Below, in pieces: positions 58,987 through 64,000 of a stretch of 64,000 nt of DNA. Each line of letters opens with the position of its first letter. Position 1 is the stretch's first letter. The stretch lies in assembly GCA_018398585.1 (NCBI GenBank), contig JAGTTD010000008.1, positions 12,288,501 through 12,352,500 of the forward strand, read 5' to 3'. The notes under the pieces are model-generated. The model did no database searches. It was not told the origin of the DNA and saw only the letters and a program-made list of their open reading frames with translations. This stretch comes from Simmondsia chinensis. Taxonomy: Eukaryota > Streptophyta > Magnoliopsida > Caryophyllales > Simmondsiaceae. The position numbers and the translations under genes were made by a program.

Positions 58987-59868
58987 TTAAGTATCTTCTC
59001 CCGGATAAGGAGGCAACTCATCATATGAGTATGTATTGGGACACACATTTTTTCCATTCAAAATCACACCTTGTCCTACATCAGGTAGTGCCACAGCAGC
59101 AACAATGGATTTCTCAACAAAATGTGGTAGATCAGCAATGAAGATGCTTCGATTCTGCATACCAGCTTGCCATGGAGTAACACTTAACAGATTTGACGAT
59201 GTATTCAGTGGTATTACAGCAGTAGCATCGAATTTTTTAGCAGAATACTTCGGGTTTGTATAGTTCTCTGCTTGATTGCTTGCAACGACTTCATAGTGAC
59301 CCACTTGTAGCATCGAATCATCCTTTGGAGACCACGACTCAGTCATTGACTTGTCATGCTTCAATTTCTGCTTAGTAAACGTCTTTTTACCCCAAAAATC
59401 TTTCAATGCGTCATTAAGATGATTCCTCTTTACTTTACTCTTTGCATTCTTTAACATTCCTTTGACATGAAAATTGTTCTCCCATTCCGGTTGCATGTCA
59501 TATTGTGCCTCAACATCAGCAAGATACTCTAATTCAAGCAAAGAGTCTTCATAAGGATCACCTTATTCAAACTCAGGTTCTTCTAACTTGTGTTCATCAA
59601 TTTCGGCATTATCGGGGACGAGTTCATCTCCAACGGCAATAGATTCCGCTCTCTCTTTTCGCTCAACAAGGAACTTCCGTTGTCTAATGCTATCCACTAG
59701 CTCTGGAAACTCATTTGCATCAAGAACATCATCACAATCACGACTGATGCTAGGATAAGCTAAACATTGCTGAATCATAAGTCGCTGAATCTTTTCGTCC
59801 CATTCTTGTCTCCTTTTCTGGAAATATTCTTCCCTTAATTTCTTCAACTGCTTAATCGACTCAGCCAT
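58987..59868 (-). pseudogene. C2 ORF1, unknown, possibly gag-like
   Basis: It starts MAESIKQLKKLREEYFQKRR at 59868, with a charged predicted coiled coil and acidic linker (DELVPDNAEIDEHKLEEPEFE). A TAA at 59563-59565 replaces a glutamine-type codon, then the block shared with C1 follows (GDPYEDSLLELEYL, HVKGMLKNAKSK, NHLNDALKD). It ends SYDELPPYPGEDT. ORF1 and ORF2 share one frame separated by a single TAA, exactly as in C1. The N-terminal 130 residues are unlike C1's. Confidence 0.6.
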
Positions 59869-60951
59869 ATTGACAATGAACAACAACTTCAATCTGGAAC
59901 AACTCAGTTCGCAGGATACGAGTTCGAAAATCGTAAAAGAGGGAGACTTGTTTCGCAACTCTTCCACAACCAATTGCTTAATGAAGTTTTACTCCTTCAT
60001 TCGCGCAAACAATCCCTTGATAACGATTCGACAAACGTCACTGATTACAAACCATAACTTGCAGAATTCGTGAACGAACCCTAACATCGAACAAATCCTA
60101 ACAGAGGTGTTTTCTTGAATAATTCAGACTAAGAATCTGAATTAGGTTCGATTTTTGTCTATAATGATGATTTAAACACACGATCCACCACAATCTTCAA
60201 GGTTGAAATCGGATTTCAACACTTTCGGTGCTCAGTTCGTTGTCAGATTTTCGCCTAAGCAAATCTTGACTCAATAACATATAATTCTTAAGAATTCAAC
60301 GTAGGTTCTGTTAACTCTCACCACTTCTATGCTTATCAACACAATTACATCACAATTCAGCAACAACAAAAGCAGATTCAGATCAAGAGTGTAACTTGTA
60401 GTTCAGAAAATAGCTACCTCAACCTTAATTTTTGAATTATAGAATCTGAAATCACCTCAATTCATCTTGTTTCTAATCTCCTGATGATGATCAAGTGTAA
60501 TGCGGATCAAATATCTCACTCTAAACTTCTTCTCCAACTGATCAAATGAATAATTGATCAAGAACAATTAAGCTCAGCCACAACTCAGCAACTAATGCTT
60601 GCTTCAGCACTCAAGTTCAGCAGCAAATGCTTGATCGATCGTGCTGAATTCAATCAGAATCAGCTTTGATGTTGTATGTAATCAACAAAAACCGATCAAT
60701 TGAACTTTCTTCAATGTAATTCAATCAATTTTATCCCAACCGAAAGCAACTCCCCAGGCAATGCACAGGTCAATAATGCAGTAACCGCCAATCTTCAAAT
60801 TCAAAATTCAGAATTGAACTCTGATCACATAAACTGAACTAAATCAGTATCAAATTATTTTTGTTGATTAATTGCAACACAATTAATGGGACTTTGTAAA
60901 TTTTATTTTTTTTTTCCCCTGATTTAGAGCTTGATTTGGAAGCCAAATCAA
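59869..60951 (-). other. C2 leader
   Basis: About 1.08 kb of non-coding sequence is homologous to 42367-43394. It keeps GCGGTTACTGCATTA-type and TTGATCGGTTTTTGTTG-type blocks. No frame in it is convincing. Confidence 0.6.
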
Positions 60952-60964
60952 GGCTCTGATACCA
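60952..60964 (-). promoter_or_regulatory. Primer-binding site of C2
   Basis: The minus strand reads TGGTATCAGAGCC, intact, two bases from the LTR end (TTAATA). C1 has lost the first part of this site. Confidence 0.9.
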
Positions 60965-60966
60965 AT

Positions 60967-61530
60967 TATTAAGGTTTCAAAGATTGCTCTTGAACCTCAA
61001 CCTTGGTTGGGATAGTGAGAGTATGAGATGAGAAGAGAATATAGAGTTGAGATGAGATAAGAAGGGAAAGGAGATGAGAAGTCGAGAGAGATATCAAAAG
61101 ATATCAATTTCATTCATTAAGTTATTCCTTGAATACAAGCTAGAGCCATCTAATTATACTACTTCCTCCTAGGATGGCTTAAGACTAAAAATATCTAGAA
61201 ATACAATGCATTTGGAACCATGGCCTAACTGACTTACCCGCCACCTAATTAATTAGCCGCCAACCTTGATCGGCCAATGACCACCTAGGCTACATGACAC
61301 TAGAGTTCACTTATTACATGACTTAACAAGAGACTTATGCAACTAATTACATCAAGACTCATTCTAGTTACAATATCAACAAGCTAATACAACTTTCCTA
61401 CACTAAACGATCATCAAATGGCTGCAAGACAGCCACCAACGCAGCACACAGCAGCTAACAGCAGCAGCATAGCAGCAGGACAGCAGCACAGCCACCCTCA
61501 GCTCATGCCTCGGATTCTTGGATCATAACA
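60967..61530 (-). repeat. C2 5' LTR
   Basis: This 564-bp LTR aligns without gaps to 56397-56960, with about 20 substitutions, mainly C/T and G/A. The TATA region has mutated (TAATTATAC where the other LTR has TATTTATAC). Confidence 0.93.
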
Positions 61531-61535
61531 GAGGA

Positions 61536-62170
61536 CGTCCAGAAGAGTTCTTAGATTGGCTCGTCGTTATTAATGAGGTTCTTGAATTCAGAGAAGCCCT
61601 AGAGTGGAAATAGGTGCCGCTAGTTGCTACTCGGCTACGGGTTAGGCAGCTGCCTGGTGTCAACAATTGCAGCAGATTTGGCTTCACCAAGGAAAGACCA
61701 AGATTGAATCTTAGGAGAAAATGAAGAAACACTTGAGAGGCGCTTTCTTGCATCACAGTCACACCAGAATGATGTATCAATGCCTATAAGGGTGGCACCA
61801 GGGTTTCCATTCTTTAGTTGCCAAAAATGACCTGGTGGAATCAGGGGCACAATTGGTGAATCGCTACACTAGCAGTTTGAGGGAATCCATTCAACACATG
61901 CTGAACATGTTTGACACTTTCACCATCTTTGAAGAAGCCCAGAAAGCCGTGAATGTGAAACGGCAGCAACAATGTCGCCAAACTAGCGGAACCCGGAGTG
62001 CAAAAGTTGGCGGAAGAGATCAAATCCCAGCACCCAACACAAAGCGCGCCGAACAGACCACCACCCGTCAATACGGGGAGACAACCAAATCAAGAAGTGG
62101 CAGGTTCTTCTAGAATGCATTGCTTTAAGTGTGAAGAAGTGGGTCATCGTGCTGCCAACTGCTAGAAGGG
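61536..62170 (+). pseudogene. Gypsy E gag, core and zinc knuckle
   Basis: It resumes with PEEFLDWLVVINEVLEF, then VATRLR, a frameshifted middle, and VNRYTSSLRESIQHMLNMFD (61855-61915). A basic stretch follows, then a CCHC knuckle C-F-K-C-x4-H-x4-C near 62125-62163 ending at a TAG. Several stops and frameshifts make it non-functional. Confidence 0.85.
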
Positions 62171-62222
62171 TGATAGACTCGGTAGAGCTCTCTTCATTGG
62201 TGAAGCACAAGGAGAGGAAGGC

Positions 62223-62895
62223 ATGGCCATTTTTAAGGATGGTCAAGAGGAGTTAGCGGAGCAAGAGGAAGATGTCATAGATGGCGATGAGGGGAATTTG
62301 TTAGTAGTTAGTTGTGTGTGCTTTGCACCTGAAGAAGAACAGGGAGATAGTTGGTTGAGGTACAATATCTTCCAAACCACGTGCACAATTGGTAGTAAGG
62401 TGTGCCGCACAGTTATTGCTTTCGGCAGTTGTGAGAACGTGATATCTGAAGAAGCAGTAGCCAAGTTAGGGTTGAAGATAGAAGCACATCTTTATCCTTA
62501 CAAGCTATCACGTCTACGGAAAGGAAACTAGGTGACGGTCTCAAAATGTTGCTTAGTAAAATTTTCTATCGGAAAGATGGGATTTGGTGCGATGTTGTTA
62601 CTATGGACGCCTGCCATTTGCTCTTGGGACACCCTTGGAAGTATGACAGGGGTGTCATTCATGATGGGAGGAAGAATACGTATAGCTTTCTCTTTGAAAT
62701 AACCAAAATTGTATTGTTACCCAAGAACGAGCAGAAACCGTGTGCCCCCTAAACCTTAAATCCCAACATTCAGGGTCGCGCCTTGTTTACCATAGATGTT
62801 GGCAAGACTAGAGTTGTATTTGTATGGATTGGAAAGGAGAGCACTGTCAGCCCCAATGTGTTACCGAGTGAAATCACAGCTTTGCTGGAGCAATA
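62223..62895 (+). pseudogene. Gypsy E protease region and start of RT
   Basis: The frame 62223-62531 contains FGSCENVISEEAVAKLGLK and YPYKLSRLRKGN. The next frame (62546-62752) has DGIWCDVVTMDACHLLLGHPW and IHDGRKNTYSF. Both blocks are the familiar protease-to-RT segment of this gypsy lineage; the catalytic D-S/T-G has become F-G-S. The text then reaches PSEITALLEQY and is cut by element F at 62896. Confidence 0.85.
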
Positions 62896-63525
62896 TGTTA
62901 AGTTCTAGATTGAATCTTGAACTTAACCTAAGAATCAATAGAATTTGGGATGAGAAAGAAGTGAAGGAGATGAGAAAATAGAAGAGTTTAGATGAGAGAG
63001 AGAATTTTTAATCACAAGGATTAATATGTATTTCATTCGATGATCCAACCTTACATCATTCTAGCTCTTTATAGGAGCTAAACACGCGGAACAAGCCTCT
63101 ACTAATCAACCAAGCAATATTCTGTTAGCTACCAAATCTAATTGATAGCTAAATTTGTGAAGGAAAGAGGTAAGATGAGAGAGAGAAGTGAAAGGGATGA
63201 GAATTAGAGAAGGAGATGAGAAAAGAGGGAAACCCTAGAGGGATTCAGATTAGTATTGATTTGATAACCAAGAATACAAGCTCTTGATCTATTTATAATA
63301 GATCTCAACACATGAAATCAAAAGAAACAATGGACCGAGCCTAAAAACCAGCAAAAGCAGAAAGGGGCGCCAAAAACAGTTAACCGCTTGAGCTGATACT
63401 GTAGCATCAACCTCCCTTGGCGCTCGACTACCTAATTCAAAAAATACAACCCCAACTTGAGCTTATTACATCCCTTACAAGTCTATTAATATTTTTTTTC
63501 TTCTGAATTTTAAACATTTATAACA
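62896..63525 (-). repeat. Chromovirus F 3' LTR
   Basis: It runs TGTTAAGTTCTAG...TTTATAACA, about 630 bp, with the purine tract GGGGAGGGGATT before it on the minus strand. The minus-strand TATAAATAG is at 63291-63299. Two GAGATGAGA-rich blocks (62950-63000 and 63165-63230) suggest either an internal duplication or a composite of two LTR pieces. Its core promoter region resembles that of family C. Confidence 0.7.
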
Positions 63526-64000
63526 ATCCCCTCCCCTTGAAGGACTCCTTGTCCTCAAGGACAAAAACTCGGAAATTGGCTCTTCAAGAACTTCGGTTGC
63601 TCCTAAGTGAGGAAATTGTTGTCTAAATTCATCCATTTCACCAAAATCTGTTGAGAAGTCCCTGTTCCTGCTGCAGTCATCCCGGTTCTCTTGGCTGGAC
63701 AGGGTCCCAACAGCAGCCGTCCATCCGAACTAGCTTCGGGAGGTGCCTTAGAGCTTTTTTCACCCCTTGCGACCTGCTTTTTAAGTAACAAAACATGAAA
63801 TACGGGCGAATATTTGAGTGTGACGGTAAATCAAGTTCGTAAGCCACATTGCCAATCTTCTTTTTGATTCGGTATAGACCAAAATATCGGGCACTCAGCT
63901 TGACATTCTTCCGTACCGCTAAAGAGGATTGCCTATACGGCTGTAATTTCAAATAAACCAGGTCTCCAACATCAAAAGACTTGTCCACTCTCTTTTTTTC
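63526..64000 (-). pseudogene. Chromovirus F integrase C-terminus and chromodomain remnant
   Basis: The minus-strand frame 63988-63677 reads VGDLVYLKLQPYRQSSLAVRK, then LSARYFGLYRI and VAYELDLPSHSNI, the GPY/F module of Ty3/gypsy integrase. Downstream, QILVKW (start of a chromodomain) is followed by out-of-frame text for MDEFRQQFPHLGATEVLEEP and SLRTRSPSRGGD, so the middle of the chromodomain is deleted and the frame is broken. The rest of F lies beyond the window. Confidence 0.85.

Larger units (their letters stand above)
56397..61530 (-). mobile_element. C2, second copy of the unrecognised LTR family
   Basis: C2 is 5134 bp with two LTRs of 564 bp each (56397-56960 and 60967-61530), TSD GAGGA (56392-56396 and 61531-61535), an initiator tRNA-Met primer site (60952-60964) and a polypurine tract (56961-56973). 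It matches C1 in LTRs, leader, parts of both frames and 3' end. LTR divergence is about 3.5% by eye. As in C1 there is no recognisable pol. Confidence 0.93.
55602..62895 (+). mobile_element. Ty3/gypsy element E, split by C2 and truncated by F
   Basis: E has a 5' LTR at 55602-56005, a primer site at 56008-56020, gag from 56037 interrupted at 56396 by C2 and resuming at 61536, a zinc knuckle near 62130, a protease region, and early RT text up to 62895 where element F begins. Its remaining pol and 3' LTR lie outside. It is in the opposite orientation to D but similar in gag and protease. Confidence 0.85.

Overview
This 64 kb window is nuclear DNA of a flowering plant, most likely a eudicot. It is AT-rich and made almost entirely of transposable elements: Ty1/copia and Ty3/gypsy LTR retrotransposons, two CACTA DNA transposons with tnp2-type genes, MITE-like foldbacks, and a SINE with plant-type body motifs. 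I see no host gene. All recognisable polyprotein genes carry stops, frameshifts or deletions, as expected for heterochromatin. The species cannot be told from the sequence.

The layout is a nest of insertions, most of them with matching target-site duplications (TSDs). The outermost frame from about 5.8 to 53.6 kb is a decayed gypsy element D on the minus strand: 5' LTR 53125-53559, gag near 52.3-53.0 kb, protease/RT/RNase H 47949-49602, integrase 5826-6246. A copia element B (6247-47948) split D between RNase H and integrase. B's 3' LTR was split by copia A1 (7992-26222, TSD TGTTT). A1's 5' LTR was split by a related copia A2 (14751-23969, TSD ACGGG) and separately hit by a 228-bp SINE with a 5S rRNA head (24229-24456, 15-bp TSD). 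B's interior was hit by a 9.5-kb CACTA element (27570-37076, TSD TTA). B's 5' LTR was hit by an LTR element of an unrecognised family, C1 (41817-47178, TSD TACTA). D also holds an odd pair of inverted LTR sequences (49603-52115).

To the left (1-5825) lie the 3' end of another CACTA, the remnant of a B-family copia (G) it landed in, and several small inverted-repeat elements. To the right (55602-64000) is a plus-strand gypsy E, whose gag is split by a second copy of the unknown family, C2 (56397-61530, minus strand, TSD GAGGA), and whose pol is split by a chromovirus F on the minus strand that runs off the window.

By-eye LTR divergence rises with nesting depth: about 3-4% for C1 and C2, 7% for A2, 11% for A1. 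The main points for follow-up are: (1) arrays of perfect 7-9 bp stems with a three-base loop (CTC/CTT and variants) in the leaders and LTRs of three copia elements, where stems change but pairing is kept; (2) the 5S-headed SINE; (3) family C, which has full LTRs, a primer site in C2 and a polypurine tract, but long reading frames that resemble no gag-pol I know.
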